A DNA stretch of 64,000 bases from positions 115,175 to 179,174 of the forward strand of contig NZ_JADJNN010000020.1 in NCBI RefSeq assembly GCF_016714285.1, written 5' to 3'. Shown piece by piece: positions 1 through 8,387 of this stretch. The notes under the pieces were generated by a model. That model searched no databases, had not been told where the DNA came from, and saw nothing but the letters and a program-made list of their open reading frames with translations. The stretch comes from Nannocystis sp. (lineage in GTDB: Bacteria; Myxococcota_A; Polyangia; Nannocystales; Nannocystaceae). A program made the position numbers and the translations under genes. Every line of letters begins with the position of its first letter. The first letter of the stretch is position 1.

Positions 1-638
1 ATCCGCTCGACCCCCCAGCCCTCCACCTCTCGCTTGCGCAGCGGGCTGTTCACCGTCCACACCCCTACCTGCAAGCCCTGCCCGTGATATCGCCGCACCG
101 TCGCGGCCGTGCACAGCCGGTGATCGAGGTGCACCGAGGCGCAGCCGAACGCCTGCGCCCCGTTCACATGCAAGAAGGGCGGGCTCTCGGCCGCCAGCAA
201 CAGCGCGTGCTCGTAGGCGCTGCCCGCCCCCCGCGCGGCCAGCAGCATGCGCGGGTCGAAGCTGCTGAGCAGCACCCGCGGCCGCCCCGACAGCACCCGC
301 ACCGCCTCGCGCCCGATCTGCGCCCCGCCGGCCTTGAGCTCCACGTTGAGCCAGCGATCCGTCGGCCATACCCCCAGCAGATCACGCAGCCGCGGGATCT
401 TGCCGCCGCGCAGCAGCGTCACCGCCGACAGCTCCTCCCAGGTCAAGTGCTCGACCCGCTCGTGCCGCCCCGCCAGCCGCAGCAGGTCGGCGTCGTGGAA
501 CACGATCACCTCGCCGTCGCGGCTCAGCTGCACGTCGAGCTCGACCCCGTCGGCCCCCCGCTCGAGCGCGTGCAGGAACGCCGGGAGTGTGTTCTCGAGG
601 CGAGCGTCGCTCGCTCCACGGTGGGCAAAGATCATCAT
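1..638 (-). CDS. Glycerophosphodiester phosphodiesterase (GDPD), C-terminus cut by window edge
   Basis: Predicted enzyme hydrolysing glycerophosphodiesters to sn-glycerol-3-phosphate and an alcohol. The product begins MMIFAHRGASDARLENT and shows the GDPD signature: His6-Arg7 in the HRG motif, Glu33 and Asp35 in VELDVQLSRDG, and His48 in VFHD. A second conserved block (LNVELKAGG) and a C-terminal GLQVGVWTVNSP strand complete the TIM-barrel pattern. At least 212 residues are present, and the stop lies beyond position 1. The start at 638 follows a GGAGG (complement of 646-650) at good spacing; a second ATG lies one codon in. No signal peptide is visible, so a cytoplasmic enzyme is inferred. It lies just downstream of serS on the same strand. 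Confidence 0.9.
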   Translation of the reverse strand, partial: MMIFAHRGASDARLENTLPAFLHALERGADGVELDVQLSRDGEVIVFHDADLLRLAGRHERVEHLTWEELSAVTLLRGGKIPRLRDLLGVWPTDRWLNVELKAGGAQIGREAVRVLSGRPRVLLSSFDPRMLLAARGAGSAYEHALLLAAESPPFLHVNGAQAFGCASVHLDHRLCTAATVRRYHGQGLQVGVWTVNSPLRKREVEGWGVER

Positions 639-674
639 GGCGTGGCCTCCCTTTCTCTCTCAGCACCTGCCGCC

Positions 675-2036
675 TCAGCGCCGGCGGATGCGCTCCATCC
701 CCACCACCGGCTGCAAGCGCTCCGGCACCACCACGCTCCCGTCGGCCTGCTGGTAGTTCTCAAAGATCGCCACCAGCGCCCGCGAGCACGCCACCGCCGT
801 GCCATTCAGCATATGCACGTGCCGCGGCTTCTGCTTGCTGCCATCCGGCGCCAGCGGCCGGTAGCGGATCTTCAGCCGCCGCGCCTGATAATCGGTGCAG
901 TTGCTCGTGCTCGTGATCTCGCCGTACGCGCCGCGCCCCGGCATCCACGCCTCGAGGTCGAACTTGCGGTACGCCGGCCCGCCGAGGTCGCCGCTGGCGA
1001 TGTCGATCACGCGGTACGGGATCCCCAGCCCCTGAAAGATCTCCTCCTCGATCGCCAGCAGCTTCGCGTGCATCAGCTCGCTCGCGTCATCCTCCGCCGA
1101 CACGAACGCGAACAGCTCGACCTTCGTGAATTGATGCACGCGGTAGAGCCCGCGCGACTCCTGCCCCGCCGAGCCCGCCTCGGTGCGAAAGCAGTGCGAC
1201 ACCCCGGCGAGCAGCAGCGGCAGCTGGTCCTCCTCGAGGATCGTGTCGGCCAGCATGCCGCCCAGGGTGATCTCGGCGGTGCCCACCAGGCACAGGTCGC
1301 TGTCGGCGATGCTGTAGATCTGCGTCGACTCGCCCCGCGGGTTGAAGCCGAGCCCGCGCAAGATCTCCTCGCGCGCCAGGTCCGGCGTCACGTGCAAGGT
1401 GAAGCCGTGCCTGCGCGCGACCCCCAGCGCGTAATGCTGCAACGCAAGGTCCAGCAGCACCGCCTCGTTCTTGAGGTAGTAGAACTTCTGCCCCGCGACC
1501 TTGGCCCCGCTGGCGAAGTCCACCAGGTCGAGCGCCTCGGCCACCGCCAGGTGATCGCCCGGCACGAAGCCCTCCGCCGCGAAGTCACGCGGCACGCCGA
1601 CCCGCCGCAGCTCGCGGTGATCCTCGTCCCTCGCCCCGCGCGGCGTGTCCGGATGCGTCAGGTTCGGCACCCGGCTCCACACCTCGTCGCGCTCCTGCAG
1701 CGCCGCCTCGGTCTCGACCGCCAGCTGCTTCTCCAGCTCGCGCAGCCGCCGACCCTCCTCGATCAGCAGCTCACGCGCCGCCGCCTGCGCCGCCTTCTCG
1801 AGCTTCCCGACCGCCTTCATCCCGGCGCTGGTCTCGTTGGCCGCCCGCCTGCACTCGTCCTGCCGCTGCAGCAGATCGAGGTAGCGCCGGTCCAGCGCCA
1901 CCAGCCGCTCCACCGTCCGCGCCGCCCAGTCCGGCCCGTCCCCGGGCCCGAGATCCGCGTACACCCGGGCGTGCCGGTCGGCGAGGTTCTGGGCGATCGC
2001 CTGGCTGTCGTCGCGTAGCAGCTTGATGTCGAGCAT
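675..2036 (-). CDS. serS: Seryl-tRNA synthetase
   Basis: Charges tRNA-Ser with serine (class II aminoacyl-tRNA synthetase, cytoplasmic). The 453-residue product starts MLDIKLLRDD, as is typical, and has the N-terminal helical coiled-coil arm (about residues 30-120, rich in Arg/Glu/Ala). It then shows class II motif 2 (CFRTEAGSAGQESRGLYRVH) and motif 3 (the GEITSTSNCTDYQARRLKIRYR region). It is slightly longer than the usual 420-430 residues. The ATG at 2036 has no Shine-Dalgarno but a TACCAT hexamer 9 nt upstream, so a leaderless message is possible. Confidence 0.97.
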   Translation of the reverse strand: MLDIKLLRDDSQAIAQNLADRHARVYADLGPGDGPDWAARTVERLVALDRRYLDLLQRQDECRRAANETSAGMKAVGKLEKAAQAAARELLIEEGRRLRELEKQLAVETEAALQERDEVWSRVPNLTHPDTPRGARDEDHRELRRVGVPRDFAAEGFVPGDHLAVAEALDLVDFASGAKVAGQKFYYLKNEAVLLDLALQHYALGVARRHGFTLHVTPDLAREEILRGLGFNPRGESTQIYSIADSDLCLVGTAEITLGGMLADTILEEDQLPLLLAGVSHCFRTEAGSAGQESRGLYRVHQFTKVELFAFVSAEDDASELMHAKLLAIEEEIFQGLGIPYRVIDIASGDLGGPAYRKFDLEAWMPGRGAYGEITSTSNCTDYQARRLKIRYRPLAPDGSKQKPRHVHMLNGTAVACSRALVAIFENYQQADGSVVVPERLQPVVGMERIRRR

Positions 2037-2045
2037 GGCGCGCGG

Positions 2046-2051
2046 ATGGTA
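2046..2051 (-). promoter_or_regulatory. Putative -10 hexamer TACCAT for serS
   Basis: On the minus strand TACCAT ends 9 nt before the serS ATG, and no Shine-Dalgarno lies between. This spacing predicts transcription starting at or very near the start codon. No convincing -35 is visible. The inference rests on the same arrangement recurring at many other genes in the window. Confidence 0.35.
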
Positions 2052-2152
2052 ACAGACGCTTGACCCCCGGAGCGGCCTCGTCCATGCTCCGCCCCCCCGG
2101 GACTACCTGCCTGCAGGACCCGTCCACTCCTTCAAGAGCACGAGTTTCGACC

Positions 2153-2374
2153 ATGGGATACGGAGACAACCGCCGCACGCCGAAGATGAACCAGCGCAAG
2201 CGCCAGACCAAGCTCCACCTCCGCCTCAAGCGGCGGGCGCTCGAGGTCCGGGCCCAGCGCCAGTCCAAGAACCCCCTCCAGGCCGCCGAGCCCGCGGGCA
2301 AGAAGAGCAAGGTCAAGAAGGAGAAGGAGAAGGCCCCGCGCACCGAGAAAGCGGACAAGGCCGACAAGGCCTGA
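2153..2374 (+). CDS. Small lysine-rich basic protein of unknown function
   Basis: A 73-residue product starting MGYGDNRRTPKMNQRKRQ. The N-terminal half is Arg/Lys/Gln-rich and probably helical. The C-terminal tail is dominated by Lys-Ala-Glu (KKSKVKKEKEK and further on), which suggests nucleic-acid binding, but no family was recognised. The frame stays open upstream to 2060, but the residues before 2153 look unlike coding sequence, so the ATG at 2153 was chosen. It stands alone between serS (divergent) and dacB. The 262 bp that follow hold only a T-run at 2601-2607 and nothing else recognisable. Confidence 0.6.
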   Translation: MGYGDNRRTPKMNQRKRQTKLHLRLKRRALEVRAQRQSKNPLQAAEPAGKKSKVKKEKEKAPRTEKADKADKA

Positions 2375-2636
2375 GAAGCCCTCGAGTCCGAGGTCCGAGG
2401 ATCCTCATCCTCCTGCGGCCGGCCGACCAGGCGCCGCGGCTCTCCCGAGCCGCCCACCTCGGTCCGCCGGCCCTTCGTGCGCCCGGCCCCTGAACACCCG
2501 CGCCCCTCCCGGCACCTGTCCCTCACGCCAGGTCGCCGCGACCAGCACACGCCGCCAGCCCGGCCCAGCATCGGCCCTCGAGCCGGCACACGCCGCCAGT
2601 TTTTTTGTCCGCCGGCCCCTCGCGGGTAGATCGGTC

Positions 2637-4328
2637 GTGCTGCCCCTCTCCCTCGAGGCCCGCACCGTGGCTCGCCCGCTCCCCCAGATCGCCAGCTTCT
2701 TCCTCGCGCTGATCGCCGCCCACGCCGGCCTCGCCGTCGCCGGCCCGTCCGACGCGCCCAGCTCGCTCGCCGCGGTCCTCCCCCGACCTGCCCCCACGGA
2801 CAGCCCCGCGCAATCTGTCCCCACGGACAGGTTTAACAGCCTCGCCGCAGCTGTCCCCACGGACAGCCCCACGCAACCTGTCCCCGCGGACACCCGCCAC
2901 GAGCCCGACTGGCCGACCACGATCGCCGCCCGCCTGGCCACCCTGCGCGCCCACCCGCGCCCGCTCCCCGCCGCCGAGGCCCAGGGCGCCCGCCTCCTCG
3001 CCCTGCGCCAGCAGCTCGCCGCCGTCGTGCGCCGGGCCGGCGGCGCCCGCATCGGCGTGCACGTCCGCGACCTCGACAGCGGCCGCGCCCTGTTCGACCA
3101 CCGCGGCGACGAGCACTACAACCCCGCCTCCAACCAGAAGCTCGTCACCGCGATCGCGGCGGTCGAGCTGCTCGGCCCCGACTACCGCTTCGCCACCCGC
3201 GTGCTCCGCGTCGACGACGCCCTGATCCTCGTCGGCGAGGGCGACCCGAGCCTCCAGCTCGCCGACCTCCACGCCCTCGCCAGCGAGATCGTCGCCGCCG
3301 GAGCCCACCTCGGCATCCGCAAGATCCTCGTCGACGACAGCGCCTTCAGCCCCGAGCGCTACGGCCCCGGCTACAGCGCCCAGGGCGACGGCGCCAGCTA
3401 CACCGCCCCGAGCGGCGCCCTGTCCCTCGCCTTCAACACCGCCGTCGCCACGATCCGCCCGACCACCCCCGGCCAACCCGCCAGCGTCGACCTCACCCCC
3501 GCCAGCGCCCACCTGCGCCTGCAAGGCGAGATCCGCACCGGCCGCGGCCGCGAGCTCCGCGTCGTCAGCCGCGACGCCGACGACCTCACCGTCTTCGAGC
3601 TCGACGGAGCCCTCCCCGCCGGCCACGCCCCCGTCACCGTCCGCCGCCGCGTCGCCGACCCCGCCCTGTTCACCGGCCACGCCTTCGCCGAGCTCCTGCG
3701 CCAACTCGCCGACAACACCAACGACGCGCCGCTCCCCGTCACCCGCGGCCGCGCCCCAACCCACGCTCGCGACCTCGCGGTCCACCACTCCGCCCCGCTC
3801 GTCCAGGTCCTCGCCAGCTCGCTCAAGTTCTCCAACAACTTCACCAGCGAGCAGGTCCTTCGCACCGTCGGCTGGCGCATGTCCGGCGCCCCCGGCTCGT
3901 GGCACACCGGCCGCATCGCCGTGCTCGCCCTGTGGTCCGCGCTCGGCCTCGATCCCGCGGACCTCGAGTTCGAGAACGGCGCCGGCCTCAGCCGCCACGG
4001 CCGCGTCAGCCCGCGAGCCCTCGTCGCCCTGCTCGCCCGCACCCGCGAGGAGGGCTCACCCGCCGCCGCCCTCATGCCGACCCTCGCCAGCGCCGGCGGC
4101 GAGGGCACGCTGCGCCGCCGCCTCACCGCCAGCGACGGCCGCGTGCGCGGCAAGACCGGCACGATCTCCGGCGTCAGCGCCCTCTCCGGCGTGGCCGCCA
4201 GCGCCGACGGCCGCGCCGCCCTCGGCTTCAGCGTCCTCATCAACGGCGACGGCCCCGCGACCCACCACCGCCGCGTCCAGGACCGCGTCGTCCTCGCATT
4301 GCTCGCGCACCTCGATCGCCTGCCATAG
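2637..4328 (+). CDS. dacB: D-alanyl-D-alanine carboxypeptidase/endopeptidase (PBP4 family)
   Basis: Periplasmic class C low-molecular-mass penicillin-binding protein that trims or cleaves peptidoglycan peptides. The three active-site motifs are visible: SNQK (nucleophile Ser about residue 165, Lys about 168) in NPASNQKLVTAIAAVELL, SNN in SLKFSNNFTSEQVLR, and KTG in RVRGKTGTISG. There is a signal peptide (ASFFLALIAAHAGLAVA). Both possible starts are GTG (2637, or 2667 in frame); the second gives the cleaner signal peptide. Oddly, right after the signal peptide a Pro/Thr/Asp-rich stretch is built from four copies of the CTGTCCCCACGGACAG palindrome (2788-2893), spaced by multiples of 3 so the frame holds. 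ddl follows 43 bp downstream, so the two may form a cell-wall operon. Confidence 0.92.
   Translation: MLPLSLEARTVARPLPQIASFFLALIAAHAGLAVAGPSDAPSSLAAVLPRPAPTDSPAQSVPTDRFNSLAAAVPTDSPTQPVPADTRHEPDWPTTIAARLATLRAHPRPLPAAEAQGARLLALRQQLAAVVRRAGGARIGVHVRDLDSGRALFDHRGDEHYNPASNQKLVTAIAAVELLGPDYRFATRVLRVDDALILVGEGDPSLQLADLHALASEIVAAGAHLGIRKILVDDSAFSPERYGPGYSAQGDGASYTAPSGALSLAFNTAVATIRPTTPGQPASVDLTPASAHLRLQGEIRTGRGRELRVVSRDADDLTVFELDGALPAGHAPVTVRRRVADPALFTGHAFAELLRQLADNTNDAPLPVTRGRAPTHARDLAVHHSAPLVQVLASSLKFSNNFTSEQVLRTVGWRMSGAPGSWHTGRIAVLALWSALGLDPADLEFENGAGLSRHGRVSPRALVALLARTREEGSPAAALMPTLASAGGEGTLRRRLTASDGRVRGKTGTISGVSALSGVAASADGRAALGFSVLINGDGPATHHRRVQDRVVLALLAHLDRLP
2788..2893. repeat. Four in-frame copies of the CCTGTCC/GGACAGG palindrome in dacB
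   Basis: Copies begin at 2788 (CTGCCCCCACGGACAG), 2815 and 2851 (CTGTCCCCACGGACAG) and 2878 (CTGTCCCCGCGGACAC). The spacings of 27, 36 and 27 bp are all divisible by three. They encode PTDS/VPTDR/VPTDS/VPADT in the linker after the signal peptide. This is the densest cluster of the dispersed repeat family. Confidence 0.85.
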
Positions 4329-4371
4329 GAAGTCGCCAGGCGCCGGCCGCGTTGGTAGCTTCGTGCCAGCC

Positions 4372-5427
4372 ATGCCAGCCAAACGCCTCCTCCTCGTCTT
4401 CGGCGGCCGCAGCTCGGAGCACGAGATCTCGCTCCGCAGCGCGACCGAGGTGCTCGCCGCCCTCGACCACGCGCGCTTCACCCCGGTCCTGCTCGGCATC
4501 CGCCGCGACGGCGGCTGGCGCACGGGCAGCAGCGACACCCCGCTCGCCGGCATCATCAGCGACGGCGAGCCCGTCCACGACCTCCGCGCCCTCGCCCCCG
4601 ACCTCGTGTTCCCGGTCCTGCACGGCCCCCACGGCGAGGACGGCAGCTTCCAGGGCCTGCTCGAGGTGCTCGGCCTCCCCTACGTCGGCAGCGGCGTGCT
4701 CGCCTCGGCCCTGTGCATGGACAAGGCCCTGATCAAGCACGTGCTGCACCACCAAGATCCGCCGGTCGCCGTGGTCCCGTGGATCGAGCTGCACGCCGAC
4801 GCCCTCGAGACCCTGCACGAGCGCCAGCGCATCGTCGACCGCGCCCACGCCGAGCTCGGCTTCCCCTGCTTCGTCAAGCCCGCCAACCAGGGCAGCTCCG
4901 TCGGCGTCAGCAAGGCCGGCGACCACGACGAGCTGATCCACGCCCTCCAGCTCGCCGCCCGCTACGACAGCAAGATCTTGATCGAGAAGGCCGTCGACGC
5001 CCGCGAGGTCGAACTCTCGATCCTCGGCAACGGCGACGACGCCACGATCGTGAGCGGCCTCGGCGAGATCGGCCTGCCCCCCGGCGAATGGTACGACTAC
5101 GACAACAAGTACCTGAAGGACACCGCCACCCTACAGATCCCGGCCAATCTCCCGCCAGAGCTCGCCGCCCGCATGCAAGCGATGGCATTACGCGCCTATC
5201 GCATCGCCGGCTGCAAGGGCCTCGCCCGCGTCGACTTCCTCATCGACCGCCCCAGCATGGAGCCCTACCTCAACGAGATCAACACCATGCCCGGCTTCAC
5301 CTCGATCAGCATGTACCCCAAGCTCCTCGGCCACATGGGCATCGGCTACACCGAAGTGCTCACAAAGCTCTGCGAGCTCGCCCTCACCCACCACGCCGAG
5401 CGCCAGCGCCTCAGCGTCACCCGCTAA
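4372..5427 (+). CDS. ddl: D-alanine--D-alanine ligase
   Basis: ATP-grasp ligase joining two D-alanines for peptidoglycan precursors. Motifs in order are GGRSSEHEISLRS at the N-terminus, PCFVKPANQGSSVGVSK (ATP-binding loop), DNKYL, and ARVDFLI...LNEINTMPGFTSISMYPKL with the Mg-binding acidic and Asn residues. Length is 351 residues, normal for the family. The ATG at 4372 was preferred over an in-frame GTG at 4363 because MPAKRLLLVFGGRSS matches family N-termini. A TAGCTT hexamer lies 10 nt upstream and no Shine-Dalgarno is visible. trpS follows after 4 bp, so the two are probably co-transcribed. Confidence 0.96.
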   Translation: MPAKRLLLVFGGRSSEHEISLRSATEVLAALDHARFTPVLLGIRRDGGWRTGSSDTPLAGIISDGEPVHDLRALAPDLVFPVLHGPHGEDGSFQGLLEVLGLPYVGSGVLASALCMDKALIKHVLHHQDPPVAVVPWIELHADALETLHERQRIVDRAHAELGFPCFVKPANQGSSVGVSKAGDHDELIHALQLAARYDSKILIEKAVDAREVELSILGNGDDATIVSGLGEIGLPPGEWYDYDNKYLKDTATLQIPANLPPELAARMQAMALRAYRIAGCKGLARVDFLIDRPSMEPYLNEINTMPGFTSISMYPKLLGHMGIGYTEVLTKLCELALTHHAERQRLSVTR

Positions 5428-5431
5428 TGTC

Positions 5432-6442
5432 ATGACCTCCCCCACCCCGCGCGTCGTCTCCGGCATCCAGCCCTCCGGCACCATTCACCTCGGCAATTAC
5501 TTCGGCGCCATCCGCCAGCACATCGCCCTGCAGGACACCCACCCCGGCGACGCCTTCTACTTCATCGCCGACTACCACGCCCTCACCACCGTGCGCGACC
5601 CCGCGGTCCTGCGCGCCCACGTCTTCGACTCGGCCCTCACCTACCTCGCCCTCGGCCTCGACCCCGCGCGCGCCACCCTGTTCCGCCAGTCCGACGTCCC
5701 CGAGGTCACCGAGCTCGCCTGGCTGCTCGCCACCGTCACCGGCATGGGCCTGCTCGAGCGCGCCCACAGCTACAAGGACAAGCTCGCCAACAACATCACC
5801 CCCAGCGTCGGCCTGTTCTTCTACCCCGTGCTCATGGCCGCCGACATCCTCGCCCACGACGGCACCCTCGTGCCCGTCGGCAAGGACCAGCTGCAGCACG
5901 TCGAGATGGCCCAGGACATGGCCACCCACTTCAACGAGGCCTACGGCCGCGACCCGCCGGTCCTCTACCGGCCCGAGCCGCTCCCGGCCAAGGCCGCCGT
6001 CGTGCCCGGCCTCGACGGCCGCAAGATGAGCAAGAGCTACGACAACAGCCTGCTGCTGTTCGAGTCGGGCAAACCGCTGCGCAAGCGCGTCGGCCAGATC
6101 GTCACCGACTCGACCCCGCTCGGCGAGCCGCTCCCCTTCGCCACCTGCAACGTCGTCGCCCTCCTGCGCCTGTTCTGCGACGACGCCGAGCTGGCCGCGA
6201 TCGAGACCTACTATCGCGACGGCCGCCGCGACGGCGCCCCCTTCGGCTACGGCCACGCCAAGCTCCTGCTCGCCGAGAAGATCGAGCAGCACTTCGCCCC
6301 CGCCCGCGCCCGCCGCGAGCAGCTGCTCACCCCCGCCGGCCGCGCCGAGATCGAGGCGGTGCTGGCCCGCGGCGCCACGAAGGCCCGCGCCGTCGCCAGC
6401 GCCACCCTCGCCCGCTGCCGCCGCGCCTGCGGCCTGCGCTGA
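5432..6442 (+). CDS. trpS: Tryptophanyl-tRNA synthetase
   Basis: Class I aminoacyl-tRNA synthetase. SGIQPSGTIHLGNYFGA contains the HIGH-type motif (HLGN), and GRKMSKSYDNS is the KMSKS loop. Length is 336 residues, as in typical bacterial TrpRS. The ATG sits 4 bp after the ddl stop. The TGA stop (6440-6442) lies inside the first copy of a 33-bp direct repeat that contains a degenerate CCTGTCC palindrome, so the repeat abuts or supplies the 3' end of the gene. Confidence 0.97.
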   Translation: MTSPTPRVVSGIQPSGTIHLGNYFGAIRQHIALQDTHPGDAFYFIADYHALTTVRDPAVLRAHVFDSALTYLALGLDPARATLFRQSDVPEVTELAWLLATVTGMGLLERAHSYKDKLANNITPSVGLFFYPVLMAADILAHDGTLVPVGKDQLQHVEMAQDMATHFNEAYGRDPPVLYRPEPLPAKAAVVPGLDGRKMSKSYDNSLLLFESGKPLRKRVGQIVTDSTPLGEPLPFATCNVVALLRLFCDDAELAAIETYYRDGRRDGAPFGYGHAKLLLAEKIEQHFAPARARREQLLTPAGRAEIEAVLARGATKARAVASATLARCRRACGLR

Positions 6443-6531
6443 CCACCTGTCCCAATGACCAGGCGACCCAGCCACCGCGCCAACCACCTGATCGCCTCCG
6501 CTGACCACCTGTCCGAATGACCAGGCGACCC
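6437..6531. repeat. 33-bp direct repeat pair between trpS and the GNAT gene
   Basis: Copies at 6437-6469 and 6499-6531 differ at one base and start 62 bp apart. Each holds CGCTGACCACCTGTCC, then AATGACCAGGCGACCC, a degenerate form of the dispersed palindrome (CCTGTCC-N4-GACCAGG). The first copy carries the trpS stop codon. The second lies where the start of the next gene should be. Confidence 0.85.
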
Positions 6532-7400
6532 GCCACCGTCGCGACAACCGCGTCCTGCTGGCCGCCGACGTCAACCTCGAGCTCGCCGATCTCGAGCCCC
6601 TGGTCCTCCGCATCTTCGGCGCCGGCGACCGCCTACCCGGCTGGTTTCGCCGCAAGCTCGCCCGCGAGAGCGTCGACCCGGCCTGCTCCTCCCTGGCCTT
6701 TGGGCCAGGTGACGAGCTCGTCGGCTACTTGCTCGTCGGCGCCGAACCCGGCCCGCCTGAACCCACGGCCCACTGCGCCGGCCTCGGCGTCCTCCCGCAG
6801 CACCGCGGCCGCGGCCTCGGCCCCGCGCTCGTCGCCTGCTCCATCGCCGCCGCCCGCCGCCGCGCCGCCGCCCTGCACGCCCTCGCCGAGCCGCCGCTCC
6901 GCGGCTTCTACGAGCGCCTCGGCTTCCACCCGCTCGCCGCCAACCACACGCTGCAAACATCCGGCCTGGGCCGCCGCGACCTCGACCTCGCCGCACACCC
7001 GCCCGCCGCCTGGCCCCTGCCCGGTCGCGTCGTCGCCAGCTGGCGACCCGGCACGTGGTCACGCACCCCCACCGCGGAGGCGGCCACCGTCCAGCTCGAG
7101 CGCGGCGCAGCCCACCTCTCCCGCGAGGGCCGGGCGATCCTCGTGCAGCGCCTCTGCATCGACGCCGACCACGACGACACCAGCGCCGCGACGATCGTCG
7201 CCCTCGAGGCATTGCGCCAGCGCTTCGCCGCAACCACGCCGATCCTCCTCTACGGCTGCGATACCGTGAGTTGCGTCACCGCTGCTATCCTGCGCACGCC
7301 TCACTGGCGCGTCGTGCAGACCGCCTGGGAGATGCAGCTCCGTTTCATCGCCGCAGTGGACAAGCACGCGCCACCCGCCGCATCATGCCGCCCGAACTGA
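6492..7400 (+). CDS. GNAT-family N-acetyltransferase, start codon unclear
   Basis: The acetyl-CoA binding motif A is visible as CAGLGVLPQHRGRGLGPALV (Q/RxxGxG/A type), followed by LRGFYERLGFHPL, the usual GNAT beta6 region. The substrate is unknown. Downstream, about 110 residues form a second domain with no family I recognise. The frame is open from 6492, but it contains no ATG or GTG; TTG at 6729 is in frame yet would remove the first third of the fold. The start region coincides with a copy of the 33-bp repeat, so the repeat may have displaced the original start. CTG at 6501 is the only early alternative. The lipoprotein gene begins 14 bp downstream. Confidence 0.6.
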   Translation, partial: SPPLTTCPNDQATRHRRDNRVLLAADVNLELADLEPLVLRIFGAGDRLPGWFRRKLARESVDPACSSLAFGPGDELVGYLLVGAEPGPPEPTAHCAGLGVLPQHRGRGLGPALVACSIAAARRRAAALHALAEPPLRGFYERLGFHPLAANHTLQTSGLGRRDLDLAAHPPAAWPLPGRVVASWRPGTWSRTPTAEAATVQLERGAAHLSREGRAILVQRLCIDADHDDTSAATIVALEALRQRFAATTPILLYGCDTVSCVTAAILRTPHWRVVQTAWEMQLRFIAAVDKHAPPAASCRPN

Positions 7401-7414
7401 GGAGTCTGTCCGTG

Positions 7415-8281
7415 ATGCTCAAGCTTGATCGTGGTCTATTCGCACTGCTCTCCGTCGCCTCCGCCCTCTCCCTCGGAGCCTGTCGCGGAGACGACAGCGC
7501 CAGCAGCTCCGACTCGGCGACCAGCACCGGCGGCACCGACGACACCAACGCCTCCAGCAGCGGCGTGCCGACCACCACCGTCGGGAGCACCACCGGCGTC
7601 GAGGGCAGCACCACCAGCGGCGACGTGCCGACCACCGCCGACACGATGGCCTTTATCACCACCAACACCACCGGTGAGCCGGCCAAGCTGCCCAACGGGG
7701 CGATGTGCGCCTCCGACGACGAGTGCGAGTCGATGAACTGCTTCAGCATCGCCGGCGGCATGATCTCGCTGTGCGCCGACTGCAACGAGGACCAGGACTG
7801 CGTCGACGCCGGCACCGGCACCGCCTGCACCCTCGACATCGCCGGCGGCAACGCCACCTGCACCATGGGCGACGGCGGCTCCACCTGCATGAGCGACGCC
7901 GCCTGCGCCGACGGCTTCACCTGCGAGGCCGTCCTCGACGTCCCGATCCCGGGCCTCATCCCCAACATCTGCAGCGACTGCGGCGAGTCGGCCGACTGCA
8001 TGAACATGCAGCTTTGCACCCCCGCCTTCGACCTCATGCAGTTCAGCGGCCAGAAGTCCTGCGTCGACCCCGGCAGCGTCATGAACAACAACCTGTGCCC
8101 CAAGGGCCCCGACGGCGCCATGGTGTGCATGTCCAGCCACTGCACCTCCGCCTCCCTCTTCGGCCTCCTCGACGTGTTCATCTGCGGCGAGTGCACCGAC
8201 GATATGGACTGCGACATGGGCCAGACCTGCAAGCCCGCCGAGGCCTCGATGATGGGCTTCTCGGGCACCGTCTGCGTCTAG
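7415..8281 (+). CDS. Cysteine-rich lipoprotein with Thr/Ser/Asp linker
   Basis: A 288-residue predicted outer-membrane lipoprotein. The signal peptide ends in a lipobox (SLGAC, Cys23). A Ser/Thr/Gly/Asp-rich unstructured linker covers about residues 24-85. The C-terminal part contains roughly 22 cysteines in regular CxxDxDC / CSDCGESADC-type spacings, which suggests a disulfide-bonded extracellular domain. GAGGAG lies 9 nt before the GTG/ATG pair (7412/7415); ATG was chosen. The gene ends in an intrinsic terminator. Function is unknown. Such architectures are common among myxobacterial surface proteins. Confidence 0.85.
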   Translation: MLKLDRGLFALLSVASALSLGACRGDDSASSSDSATSTGGTDDTNASSSGVPTTTVGSTTGVEGSTTSGDVPTTADTMAFITTNTTGEPAKLPNGAMCASDDECESMNCFSIAGGMISLCADCNEDQDCVDAGTGTACTLDIAGGNATCTMGDGGSTCMSDAACADGFTCEAVLDVPIPGLIPNICSDCGESADCMNMQLCTPAFDLMQFSGQKSCVDPGSVMNNNLCPKGPDGAMVCMSSHCTSASLFGLLDVFICGECTDDMDCDMGQTCKPAEASMMGFSGTVCV

Positions 8282-8320
8282 CCGCGTCTGGCAGCCCGCC
8301 CCCGCCCGACGCCTCCAAAC

Positions 8321-8350
8321 GGCCCCGCAGCCCGCCTGCGGGGCCATTTT
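8321..8350 (+). terminator. Intrinsic terminator after the Cys-rich lipoprotein
   Basis: Perfect 10-bp stem GGCCCCGCAG / CTGCGGGGCC with a CCCGC loop, followed by ATTTT. It lies 40 bp after the stop codon at 8281. Confidence 0.85.
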
Positions 8351-8387
8351 CGTGGCCCACGCTACCAGACAAACACGGAGCCGCCCC

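Noticed and set aside
2601..2607. T7 run upstream of dacB as a terminator
   Set aside because: No GC-rich hairpin with matching arms directly precedes it.
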